A stretch of DNA of 64,000 bases from Photobacterium sp. GB-56 (GTDB lineage: Bacteria; Pseudomonadota; Gammaproteobacteria; Enterobacterales; Vibrionaceae): NCBI RefSeq assembly GCF_003026105.1, contig NZ_PYNW01000008.1:62001-126000 (forward strand), read 5' to 3'. Below, piece by piece: positions 1 through 7,042 of this stretch; within the stretch, counting starts at the first letter, position 1; every line of letters begins with the position of its first letter. A program made the translations under genes and the position numbers. The notes under the pieces are model-generated. The model did no database searches. It was given only the letters and a program-made list of their open reading frames with translations, and was not told where the DNA came from.

Positions 1-190
1 CTTTGGTCAATAGCAACATCTACAATAGCAGTTCCAGGCTTCATTTTTCTATCATTGCTTTTGTGAACAGTTTAGGTGCTGCTACGCCTGCAATAAGACC
101 CCTCCAATAACAAGATCAGCTCTTATTACATGATCTTCTATAGTTGCACTCGTTGCATATTTTGTATTGATTTCACCATCAAATTGTATA
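1..190 (-). pseudogene. ald: Alanine dehydrogenase remnant (partial, frameshifted)
   Basis: Read on the minus strand, three frame pieces match the conserved core of alanine dehydrogenase. The segment ending near position 100 reads QFDGEINTKYATSATIEDHV and then RADLVIGGV; the next frame reads VAAPKLFTKAMIEK; the last reads MKPGTAIVDVAIDQ. Joining them needs two single-base frameshifts: one near 92-96, where a base of the expected VLIPG codons is missing, and one in the T run at 44-48. The piece includes the NAD-fold strand DLVIGGV and the family MKPG-IVDVAIDQ signature. No start codon is visible, and homology fades beyond about 190. The remainder may lie left of the window. I call this a decayed gene, although sequencing error at two homopolymer-like spots cannot be excluded. 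Confidence 0.75.
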
Positions 191-273
191 CTCCCAAGCA
201 ATATGAAAATAACCTGCGATTACATGGGGTTAGTTTCTTAGAATGTAAAGTCGTGAAAGAATTTGCAACTTAA
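181..273 (+). pseudogene. Unidentified ORF remnant
   Basis: An open frame without a start codon reads through to a TAA at 271-273. Its last residues are LHGVSFLECKVVKEFAT. It begins where similarity to alanine dehydrogenase on the opposite strand stops, so this may be the junction of a deletion or rearrangement that left the tail of another gene. I do not recognise the protein. It could also be chance coding potential. Confidence 0.2.
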
Positions 274-463
274 GCTCACTTAGGCATAACAGTATCTATG
301 TGCCTCCATATCATTATAACGTAACATTCTGAGTTCATTTGTCTTTTGTATTATTATAAATATCTATTGCTGTTATTAGAGTGGTACTAGAGATCAATAA
401 TAAAATGAGCAACACAGAAAGATAAGCAGAGGAGAGGCGTTAACGGTGAATATAAGGAATGAG

Positions 464-494
464 TAAAAGTCGCTATTTACTAGCGACTTTTTTA
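464..494 (-). terminator. Terminator of hns
   Basis: The inverted repeat AAAAGTCGCT / AGCGACTTTT at 465-474 and 482-491 has a 7-nt loop and is flanked by A and T runs. It lies 16 bases past the hns stop codon and could work in both directions. Confidence 0.8.
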
Positions 495-509
495 CTTAAT
501 GTCACGAAA

Positions 510-902
510 TTAAATTTCGAACTCAGAAAGTTGTGCGCCATTATCTAGCAGTTGTTGCAGTGCTTTTGGAGTACGGCCTTGGCCTGTCCATGTTTTTTCT
601 TCGCCGTTTTCATCTGTAAACTTATATTTAGCAGGGCGAGCAGCACGTTTTTTCTTTGCTTTAGGTGCATCACCTAAAAGGGCAACAAGCTCTTCGGCAG
701 TAATACCTTCAGCTTCAAGCATGTCTCGGTATTTTTGAAGCTTAGCTTCTTGCTCTTTGTTTATAGCATTCGCTGCTTCTTCTTCCTCACGTCGTTCTTC
801 AACAACTTGAGTGAATTTTTGTAGGCCTTCTTGAAGATCTGCAACTGACATTTCACGTGCTTGTGCACGCAATGAACGTAGGTTTAAAAGAATATCAATC
901 AT
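510..902 (-). CDS. hns: H-NS family nucleoid-associated protein
   Basis: A 130-residue histone-like nucleoid-structuring protein that binds AT-rich DNA and silences transcription, often of acquired genes. The N-terminal half (about 1-75) is charged and helical, as in the H-NS dimer and oligomer domain, with a run of E/R/K around 35-55. A basic linker (KAKKKRAARPAKYK) follows. The C-terminal DNA-binding domain carries the signature TWTGQGRTPKAL at about 106-117, equivalent to the AT-hook-like QGR loop. Length and domain order match H-NS/VicH, but StpA-like paralogues cannot be separated by eye. The gene is monocistronic with its own terminator. The upstream 0.9 kb is very AT-rich, a typical H-NS target, so autoregulation is plausible but not shown. 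Confidence 0.95.
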   Translation of the reverse strand: MIDILLNLRSLRAQAREMSVADLQEGLQKFTQVVEERREEEEAANAINKEQEAKLQKYRDMLEAEGITAEELVALLGDAPKAKKKRAARPAKYKFTDENGEEKTWTGQGRTPKALQQLLDNGAQLSEFEI

Positions 903-1851
903 GTAATTTGATTCTGAAATAAAAAGAAGTATTAGATCCTATTGTACTTAAGTTTTTAAATAAGGCACGAAAAATAAAGCGATATATTTGAAACTAAATC
1001 TCATTTTTAAAAAATTAATAAAATAGAAATGCCGTAATTAAAAATATAGAAATGAAACATTCTAAATATAGAATGCTATTTTATCTAAAGTGCTAAAATG
1101 ACGGAGTGTAAGCATAAAAAATCGTTTTTTGAACAATGTTCAGGAATTCCAATATGAGCATTTATTCACTGCAATTATTATCGGCTCACTCGTTTTATCT
1201 CATTTGTTGTTGCGTAGATAGAAGGTAGAAGTTGCTATTAAATACCAAATGAAAATGAAATGGTAATACAAATCAATATCATTAAGTGTGTGGTTTTGAC
1301 CTGTACTCTTACTATAGACGTTGTAAATGATTTTTTACCTGTAGTGTTGGAAATACCTTAATAATTTAATGTTTAAAATAAAACTGACGATTAAATAGTA
1401 GGTAGATTGTAATCTTAAATATTTTTCAATTATCGACTGTCGATATATTGACATATTTTCAGCTGATTTTTTGACGTGGCAATAATATATTCTTATTTTT
1501 AATTTTTTTATTTTAATAATGGTGATGTGTGATGTTTATTTTTAAATATATATCAATTTAACATTTTTAAATGTAACAAAAAGTATTGTTTCAACGCATC
1601 TGTGATGTAATTATTTCTTTTAAAACAATTGGTTGGGTTGTTGTTGTTTGTGGTTTTATCGTATTGATTAATTTTGTTTATTATACGTTTTTTGTTCTAT
1701 GCATTATAAAATGCAGCAGCGGATGGAATGAGTTCTTTGCGCTTTCACTGTATAAAAATAACCATAAAAATGGATTAAAACAGTGGTTATAGAATAGTGT
1801 TCTAAATTTTAAATAAAACTTAGGTCACGACACATTTATTGAGAGAAAATA
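903..1851. other. AT-rich intergenic region between hns and the LPMO gene
   Basis: This stretch of about 950 bases has no convincing gene. A short frame at 1586-1792 begins with TTG, lacks a ribosome site and is very hydrophobic, so I do not call it. The region should hold the promoters of the two divergent genes. Two compact palindromes stand out: TGAACA-A-TGTTCA at 1130-1142 and TATCGA-CTG-TCGATA at 1431-1445, both operator-like. No clear -35/-10 pair was identified. Confidence 0.5.
1431..1445. promoter_or_regulatory. Palindrome, possible operator upstream of LPMO
   Basis: TATCGA and TCGATA form a perfect inverted repeat around a CTG centre, about 410 bases before the LPMO start and in AT-rich surroundings. 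The factor is unknown, and chance is possible. Confidence 0.3.
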
Positions 1852-3240
1852 ATGTCATCTAAATTAAAAAAACTATCTTTATCTGTAGCATTTGCTCTAG
1901 CTAATATAGCTGCAATTGGTGCTGCAAATGCTCACGGTTGGGCTGAGTTCCCAAGTGCTCGTCAAAACACGTGTTATAACGATGGTGGTTTTTGGTCAAA
2001 TGCGATCCCTAACGCAGCGTGTAAAGCATCGTACGAAAAATCAGGTGTAGAGGCATTCATTCAACGTAATGAAGTGGCATCTTTGAATCCTAATTACAAT
2101 GATATCAATACGGTTAAAGCGAACATTAAAGATGGTCAACTTTGTGCCGCGGGTATGCCAGGTAAAACGGGTCTAGATATCCCACATAAAGATTGGCAAA
2201 AAACGGAAATCGTTCTTGATGCAAACGGTGAGTTCGATTTCGTGTGGACAGCAACAGCACCACATAACCCATCGTTCTGGGAATTTTACCTGACGAAACC
2301 CGGTCACGATTTTTCACAACCTTTAAACTGGGATGATCTAGAACTTGTTCATACGGCAGGTAATGTGATGCCAAGTGATGGCTCACCTTACAAAACGTAT
2401 AACTTTAAAGTGAAGCTTCCAAAGGATCGTTCAGGTGATGCAGTACTTTACACTCGCTGGCAGCGTATTGATCCAGTGGGTGAAGGTTTCTACAACTGTA
2501 GTGATATTATCATTAAGCAGTCTGGTAATGGTGGTGAAGTGACGCCTCCACCAGTTGTTGGTGGTGATATGAACGCAATTCCAGGTTACTTTGTACCTGC
2601 GGGTTACCAAGTACCAGCTGAAGGTGACATTGTCCGTTTCCGTCTAATGGCACCAGTAACGGGTGCAGAAGTGTTTGATCACCGTTTAGTGATCACTGCT
2701 GCTAACCAAGCTACATGGGTAGAAACACTAGCATCTGAGATTAATGCTCTAGATTCAGAAAAGCTTATTGTAGGTGTATGGAACCAAACTTCAGGTCAAT
2801 ACGAATTTAATGACTCTAATATTCATGCAAACCAAGTATGGGTATCAGAGAAAGATTACGCTTTTGCTGTTAGTACGATTAAAGCACTAGAGCCACTACC
2901 ACCAGTTCCACCTGTTGATCCTGAAGAGCCAGAAACAGAAGTGCCTGAAGGTAGCTGGAGCAAAACGGCTGTTTATAACGATGGTGATGTGGTAACTCAC
3001 CTAGGTAAGACATGGAAAGCTGGTTGGTACACTAAAGGCGAAGAGCCAAGCAAAGCAGATGTGTGGAAACAAGTACTCGCTGAAGGTGAAAAACCAGAAC
3101 TGGGAGCTTGGTCTTCTTCTAGAGTTTACAACGAGAATGACGTTGTAACTCACAACGGCTCAAGTTGGAAAGCTGGTTGGTACACTAAAGGCGAAGAGCC
3201 AGGAACAACGGGTGATTGGGGTGTTTGGCGTAAGCTGTAA
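1852..3240 (+). CDS. Secreted AA10 lytic polysaccharide monooxygenase with two chitin-binding modules
   Basis: A copper-dependent enzyme expected to cleave chitin oxidatively outside the cell. A signal peptide ends at AANA, so the mature protein starts with His28 (HGWAEFP), the N-terminal half of the copper histidine brace. The second brace histidine is probably His138 in APHNPSFWEFYLTKPG. The AA10 domain runs to about residue 225 and ends in FYNCSDIII. A middle module (about 243-345) of unassigned type follows. Two CBM5/12-like modules (about 372-412 and 420-462) share the sequence WKAGWYTKGEEP. The V. cholerae GbpA sequence, as I recall it, differs in the catalytic domain, so this is another LPMO type. 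It is transcribed alone and followed by a terminator. Confidence 0.93.
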   Translation: MSSKLKKLSLSVAFALANIAAIGAANAHGWAEFPSARQNTCYNDGGFWSNAIPNAACKASYEKSGVEAFIQRNEVASLNPNYNDINTVKANIKDGQLCAAGMPGKTGLDIPHKDWQKTEIVLDANGEFDFVWTATAPHNPSFWEFYLTKPGHDFSQPLNWDDLELVHTAGNVMPSDGSPYKTYNFKVKLPKDRSGDAVLYTRWQRIDPVGEGFYNCSDIIIKQSGNGGEVTPPPVVGGDMNAIPGYFVPAGYQVPAEGDIVRFRLMAPVTGAEVFDHRLVITAANQATWVETLASEINALDSEKLIVGVWNQTSGQYEFNDSNIHANQVWVSEKDYAFAVSTIKALEPLPPVPPVDPEEPETEVPEGSWSKTAVYNDGDVVTHLGKTWKAGWYTKGEEPSKADVWKQVLAEGEKPELGAWSSSRVYNENDVVTHNGSSWKAGWYTKGEEPGTTGDWGVWRKL

Positions 3241-3254
3241 CCTTAACTAAAAGA

Positions 3255-3287
3255 GAAGCCTATATCTACTGGATATAGGCTTTGTTC
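3255..3287 (+). terminator. Terminator after LPMO gene
   Basis: AGCCTATAT (3257-3265) pairs with ATATAGGCT (3273-3281) and is followed by TTGTTCT. It starts 16 bases past the stop codon. Confidence 0.75.
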
Positions 3288-3420
3288 TATTCGATAAGTT
3301 AGAACTTATGAGTTCGTCAGATATTTTGTCGGCAAGAATAGCAAGAAGTTTTGATCGCGCTCTATCTAACATTATGCTCTATTATTGAAAGCCAAATATG
3401 AGAGTAAGCAAAACTACCCA

Positions 3421-3531
3421 ATGTTGTTGCACAAAAACACCGATAAAATTGTTCAGTATTCTGTTTTTAAAGATCCAAGAATAAAAGGATTTGATCTTGC
3501 TCGATATAAATTTAAGCAGCCCAAAAAGTAA
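3421..3531 (+). CDS. Tiny ORF or gene remnant, unknown
   Basis: ATG to TAA encodes 36 residues, rich in lysine and aspartate, ending FDLARYKFKQPKK. The same frame stays open upstream for about 17 codons before the ATG. No good ribosome site precedes it. The composition is protein-like (hydrophilic, few stops) and a terminator lies 60 bases downstream. It may be the decayed 3' end of a gene. No homologue is recognised. Confidence 0.2.
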   Translation: MLLHKNTDKIVQYSVFKDPRIKGFDLARYKFKQPKK

Positions 3532-3591
3532 GGTGAAAGTAAATACTTATCAATGACCTCATTATTTGATTTAGCTTAATCATCATTTATA

Positions 3592-3626
3592 AAGTGAAGC
3601 CCGAATAGGGCTTCGCTTTTTTTTTA
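3592..3626 (+). terminator. Orphan Rho-independent terminator
   Basis: GTGAAGCCC and GGGCTTCGC form a stem with a 5-base loop, followed by nine or more T. No confident gene precedes it, so it ends the small ORF at 3421-3531, a lost gene or an unannotated small RNA. Confidence 0.75.
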
Positions 3627-3943
3627 GGGATATTTATGATCTGGTTCGATATAAAGTATGAATAGGTTGTTAATAGCTACTTATCAGAGTGAATATTTTT
3701 GAAAGAGAGGGGGTGATGAGAAAAGGAAAGTAAGAGATCTCAATTGTATCAAAATGTTAATTTAGTAACGTGTTACCGTCTGTTTTTTAATATATATGCG
3801 GATTAGTGCTCAGAAAATGAATAAAAACAGAATCGATAAAAAAAACTTATAACCTCAATTAAGTTTTCTGTTTGTGTTGTTGTTGTTAAAAGATGAACAT
3901 TAGTTTTACTTTTATGGACTATGTGTAGCAGTAAGGAAACATA

Positions 3944-5863
3944 GTGAACACAATACAAAAAAACTTTAAGTTGATCGATAAGCCAACATTCTTTGGCGCA
4001 CTCGCAATGTTGATCTCGGTGGTTGTTCCACTGATCCTTTTCCCTAAAGAAGGGGCTATCTGGATTGCGACAGCAAAAACATTCATGACAGATAAACTCG
4101 GTTTCTTATACCTAGCGTTAGGTTTAGCTGCTGTATTCTTTATGGTTTACATTATCTTCTCTGATATAGGCCAAATTAAATTGGGTGATGCAGACGAAGA
4201 GCCTGAATTTAAAACTGCATCATGGGCTGCAATGCTATTTTGTGGTGGTATTGGTGCAAGTATCCTTTATTGGGGGGCTATTGAGTGGGCTTACTACTAC
4301 CAAAGTCCGCCTTTCCAATTAACACCAGGAAGTGAAGAAGCGGTACGTTGGGCTGCGACCTACGGTGTATTCCACTGGGGACCTGTTGCGTGGGCTATCT
4401 ACCTTGTACCGGCTGTGCCAATTGCTTATTTCTTCTATGTTCGTAAGCAGCCTGTCTTAAAAGTTTCTGCAGCGCTAATGCCTGTTATTGGTGAAGCACG
4501 TAGCTACGGTTGGACAGGTAAAGTTATCGATGTTCTTTTTATTTTTGGTTTATTAGGTGGTGGTGCAACAACATTAGGTTTAGCCGCACCTCTTATTACT
4601 GAAGGTTCAAACTACCTGTTCGGCACACCAAAAAATACAGAAACACAAATTTTCGTACTACTGATTTGTACTTTAATTTTTGGTTACTCAGCATATGCGG
4701 GTATGGAAAAAGGCATCAAGATCCTAAGTAATATCAACTTCTGGGGTGCGCTTGGCTTACTTGCGTTTATCTTGGCTGTTGGTCCTACTATTTTCATGCT
4801 GGAAACAGGCTTAGATTCACTAGGTCGTATGCTGTCTAATTTCTTTGTGATGGCAACATGGGCAGAGCCATTTGGCGGCTACGGTTCATTTGAAGACACG
4901 CACTTCCCACAAGATTGGACAATCTTCTACTGGGCATGGTGGTTAGTGTTTGCACCAAGTATGGGTCTGTTTATCGCACGTATCTCTCGTGGTCGTACGA
5001 TCAAGCAAATGGTAGCGGGTTCTATCTTCTTCGGTTCAATGGGCTGTTTCCTATTCTTCATGGTACTGGGTAACTATGGTTTATCGCTACAGCTATCGGG
5101 TCAGTTAGATGTGGTGTCGATCCTGAATGCTGAAGGTGCAACAAAAGCGATCTTCTCTATCCTAGAACAACTGCCATTTAGCACATTAGTTATCGCTGTA
5201 TTTACTGGATTATGTTTAATCTTTACAGCGACAACGTTTGACTCAATCTCGTACATTCTGGCCTCTGTTGTACAAAACGACGTAACAGAAGAGCCAATGC
5301 GATGGAACCGTCTGTTCTGGGCTTTCGCAATGTCATTTATGCCATCGGTATTGATGTTCATGGGCGGCTTAGCAACACTGCAAACTGCGGCGATTGTAGG
5401 TGGCTTACCATTACTGTTCATTACTGTAATGCTAATGATTTCAGCAGTTAAAGCTGCAACATTAGACTTGAGTCACCAAGAAGGCTACGAAGATCCTGTT
5501 ATTAACATCGAAGATTTACCTGATGTTGATCCATGGTCAAAAGAAGGCATGGCGTTAGCGAAGTTTGAGCAATTGAAAGATGTTGCGATTGAAGCTGCTG
5601 ATGCTGAGCGTGATGCACTGAATGCAATCTGGAAAATTAAGAAAACAATTAGAGCTGAAGCATTAGCCCGTGGTGATAGTGGCGCGGATATGGGTGAGGT
5701 TCCTGCTGAATTAGCAGAAGAGTTACACCGCCTAACCACAGAAGCGATGGCAGCGAAAGAAACCAAGCTTGAAGCATCAGCACAAGCACAGGAAGCACGT
5801 GTTGTTTTCAATGAGTTGATGAAAGAGAGAGAACAAGCAGCAATAACTGAAGCAACCGCTTAA
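3944..5863 (+). CDS. BCCT-family betaine/carnitine/choline transporter with C-terminal helical extension
   Basis: An inner-membrane secondary transporter for quaternary-ammonium osmolytes, 639 residues. About twelve membrane segments lie between residues 12 and 510. The substrate-site helix reads CGGIGASILYWGAIEWAYYY, and the family signature WAWWLVFAPSMGLFIARISRG follows near 327-347. Residues about 515-639 form a long charged Ala/Glu/Lys-rich cytoplasmic tail that looks helical. Such tails can sense osmotic or ionic strength in BCCT proteins, but that role here is inferred. The substrate cannot be read from sequence. The gene starts with GTG (GTGAACACA) behind AAGGAAA and has its own terminator. 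Confidence 0.93.
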   Translation: MNTIQKNFKLIDKPTFFGALAMLISVVVPLILFPKEGAIWIATAKTFMTDKLGFLYLALGLAAVFFMVYIIFSDIGQIKLGDADEEPEFKTASWAAMLFCGGIGASILYWGAIEWAYYYQSPPFQLTPGSEEAVRWAATYGVFHWGPVAWAIYLVPAVPIAYFFYVRKQPVLKVSAALMPVIGEARSYGWTGKVIDVLFIFGLLGGGATTLGLAAPLITEGSNYLFGTPKNTETQIFVLLICTLIFGYSAYAGMEKGIKILSNINFWGALGLLAFILAVGPTIFMLETGLDSLGRMLSNFFVMATWAEPFGGYGSFEDTHFPQDWTIFYWAWWLVFAPSMGLFIARISRGRTIKQMVAGSIFFGSMGCFLFFMVLGNYGLSLQLSGQLDVVSILNAEGATKAIFSILEQLPFSTLVIAVFTGLCLIFTATTFDSISYILASVVQNDVTEEPMRWNRLFWAFAMSFMPSVLMFMGGLATLQTAAIVGGLPLLFITVMLMISAVKAATLDLSHQEGYEDPVINIEDLPDVDPWSKEGMALAKFEQLKDVAIEAADAERDALNAIWKIKKTIRAEALARGDSGADMGEVPAELAEELHRLTTEAMAAKETKLEASAQAQEARVVFNELMKEREQAAITEATA

Positions 5864-5885
5864 TAACTAACGTTATTGCATTCAT

Positions 5886-5915
5886 AAAGCGATCCTTAGG
5901 GGTCGCTTTTTTTAT
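5886..5915 (+). terminator. Terminator after BCCT gene
   Basis: AAGCGATCC (5887-5895) pairs with GGGTCGCTT (5900-5908), one G-U pair, followed by seven T. Confidence 0.85.
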
Positions 5916-6038
5916 TTTACTGGCATTGAGATAACAAAATAAAAATATCAAAGAAGTAACAAGTATCTTTGTAAACATTGATACGTTAAAGTTTTGACTT
6001 ACCGATACGCAAAACATAGCACAAGAAGGGGAATGATA

Positions 6039-6392
6039 ATGACAAGCCGAGTCTATGTACTTGCTCAATTTAAACCAAAAGCAGGGAAAGAAGCTGAATT
6101 ATTTGACGTGCTAAAAGCATTAGAGCCGGATTCATACCGTGAAGAAGGTTGTATTCAATATATGTTGACGCGTCAGATTGATCACCCTAGTGCAACTCGA
6201 AATGATTACCCGATTGTTTTTAATGAAATCTGGCAAGATGCTGAATCGTGGGCCGCTCATGGTCGACGTAAACAAATCCAACATTTTTTTAATAGCCAAG
6301 TTAAAGATCCAGCAGGGTTAGTCGAAGATGCCATTGTTACCGCTTACAGTGATGAAGGTTACGATTATGATGCGCCGTGTTTTGATGTATAG
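6039..6392 (+). CDS. ABM-domain protein, putative quinol monooxygenase (YgiN-like)
   Basis: A small cytoplasmic protein of 117 residues with the antibiotic-biosynthesis-monooxygenase ferredoxin-like fold. It opens with VYVLAQFKPKAGKEAELFDVL, matching the first strand and helix of the fold. Later it has CIQYMLTRQ and PIVFNEIWQDAESWAAH, the usual ABM pattern of a Glu on the third strand followed by a helix start. The start is placed at the ATG at 6039, seven bases after AGAAGGGG; the ATG at 6033 would sit on top of the ribosome site. It lies downstream of the BCCT gene but is separated by a terminator. The substrate is unknown; members include quinol monooxygenases and enzymes without known activity. 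Confidence 0.85.
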   Translation: MTSRVYVLAQFKPKAGKEAELFDVLKALEPDSYREEGCIQYMLTRQIDHPSATRNDYPIVFNEIWQDAESWAAHGRRKQIQHFFNSQVKDPAGLVEDAIVTAYSDEGYDYDAPCFDV

Positions 6393-6419
6393 ATAGAGGT
6401 CATATTTTTTGAATGTTAA

Positions 6420-6456
6420 AGATGCCCTGATAATGTTGATATTACAGGGCATATTT
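6420..6456 (+). terminator. Probable terminator after ABM gene
   Basis: ATGCCCTG (6422-6429) pairs with CAGGGCAT (6445-6452), followed by a weak ATTTTG tract. Confidence 0.55.
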
Positions 6457-6477
6457 TGATTAGATCGGTATTTTAAA

Positions 6478-6753
6478 ATGCGAAAAACAGATAAAAAAAT
6501 AGATAACACCATTATTTCGGCCTTAACGGATGTTTGCCATATTGCCCAACAAAGCCAGCCAGGTTTTCAATGGTTAACACACAATGTTAATTATCAATCT
6601 TTTCCAGATAGTTTAACGGTTACGTGCGTTTATGAGATTGAGCCGACCGATACGGTTAAAAATGAGATGCGTTTATTAGTAGCAGATAAACTCGCTGAAA
6701 TTGGTATTGTTTTAAAAGATAACCATCGTAAAATTTTATTTGCGAATAAATAG
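6478..6753 (+). CDS. Small conserved protein of unknown function
   Basis: 91 residues, beginning MRKTDKKIDNTIISALTDVC. The style recalls a small gammaproteobacterial family sometimes labelled Fis family transcriptional regulator, but no convincing helix-turn-helix is visible, so I do not transfer that name. The centre has GFQWLTHNVNYQSFPDSL and the rest is mixed alpha/beta. There is no signal peptide and no membrane segment, so it is probably cytosolic. The start codon is the last base triplet of TTTTAAAATG, without a strong ribosome site. It is followed by the 289-base leader region of the chitinase gene. Confidence 0.75.
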   Translation: MRKTDKKIDNTIISALTDVCHIAQQSQPGFQWLTHNVNYQSFPDSLTVTCVYEIEPTDTVKNEMRLLVADKLAEIGIVLKDNHRKILFANK

Positions 6754-6836
6754 CCGCAGTAATGGTGTTATTGGATGATGTATAGCGTCATAAATTTGGC
6801 ATAGGTTGCAACTTTGATGTAATTATTGATAGCTCT

Positions 6837-6960
6837 CTTGTTATTTTGTCTTACCACTTGTGTTATTTCTCTAAAAATTGTGGGTTTGGTTGCGATGTAA
6901 AAATGCGCTCGCAATACTGACAACGTATATCCACGATAAAATAACAAGTTGAGAAATAGA
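6837..6960 (+). promoter_or_regulatory. Candidate structured leader of GH19 gene
   Basis: Four complementary pairs interlock within 122 bases before the chitinase. CTTGTTATTTT (6837-6847) matches AAAATAACAAG (6938-6948). TATTTCTC (6864-6871) matches GAGAAATA (6951-6958). TTGCGA (6889-6894) matches TCGCAA (6909-6914). GTGG (6880-6883) matches CCAC (6931-6934). The first two cross each other, giving either a pseudoknot or two alternative folds. It does not show the conserved blocks of the GEMM cyclic-di-GMP riboswitch. This is inferred from base pairing only. Confidence 0.4.
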
Positions 6961-7042
6961 GGTTGAGGGTTTAAACATAGCTCTCATTATTCATCATCAT
7001 TTATTTTGTCATCTTGTAAACTTCCAAATCAAGGATGATAAA

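Larger units (their letters stand above)
3288..3943. other. Intergenic region before the BCCT gene
   Basis: About 650 bases with no complete recognisable gene. The stretch contains an unassigned 36-codon ORF (3421-3531) followed by a good hairpin terminator (3592-3626), suggesting a vanished or very small transcription unit. The last 220 bases are AT-rich and probably hold the BCCT promoter. Confidence 0.5.

Noticed and set aside
1586..1792. 68-codon open frame before the LPMO gene
   Set aside because: TTG start, no ribosome site, extreme AT-rich composition and low-complexity hydrophobic product.
6754..7042. GEMM cyclic-di-GMP riboswitch upstream of the chitinase, as seen before some Vibrio chitin-related genes
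   Set aside because: The conserved blocks of that riboswitch are absent on the plus strand.
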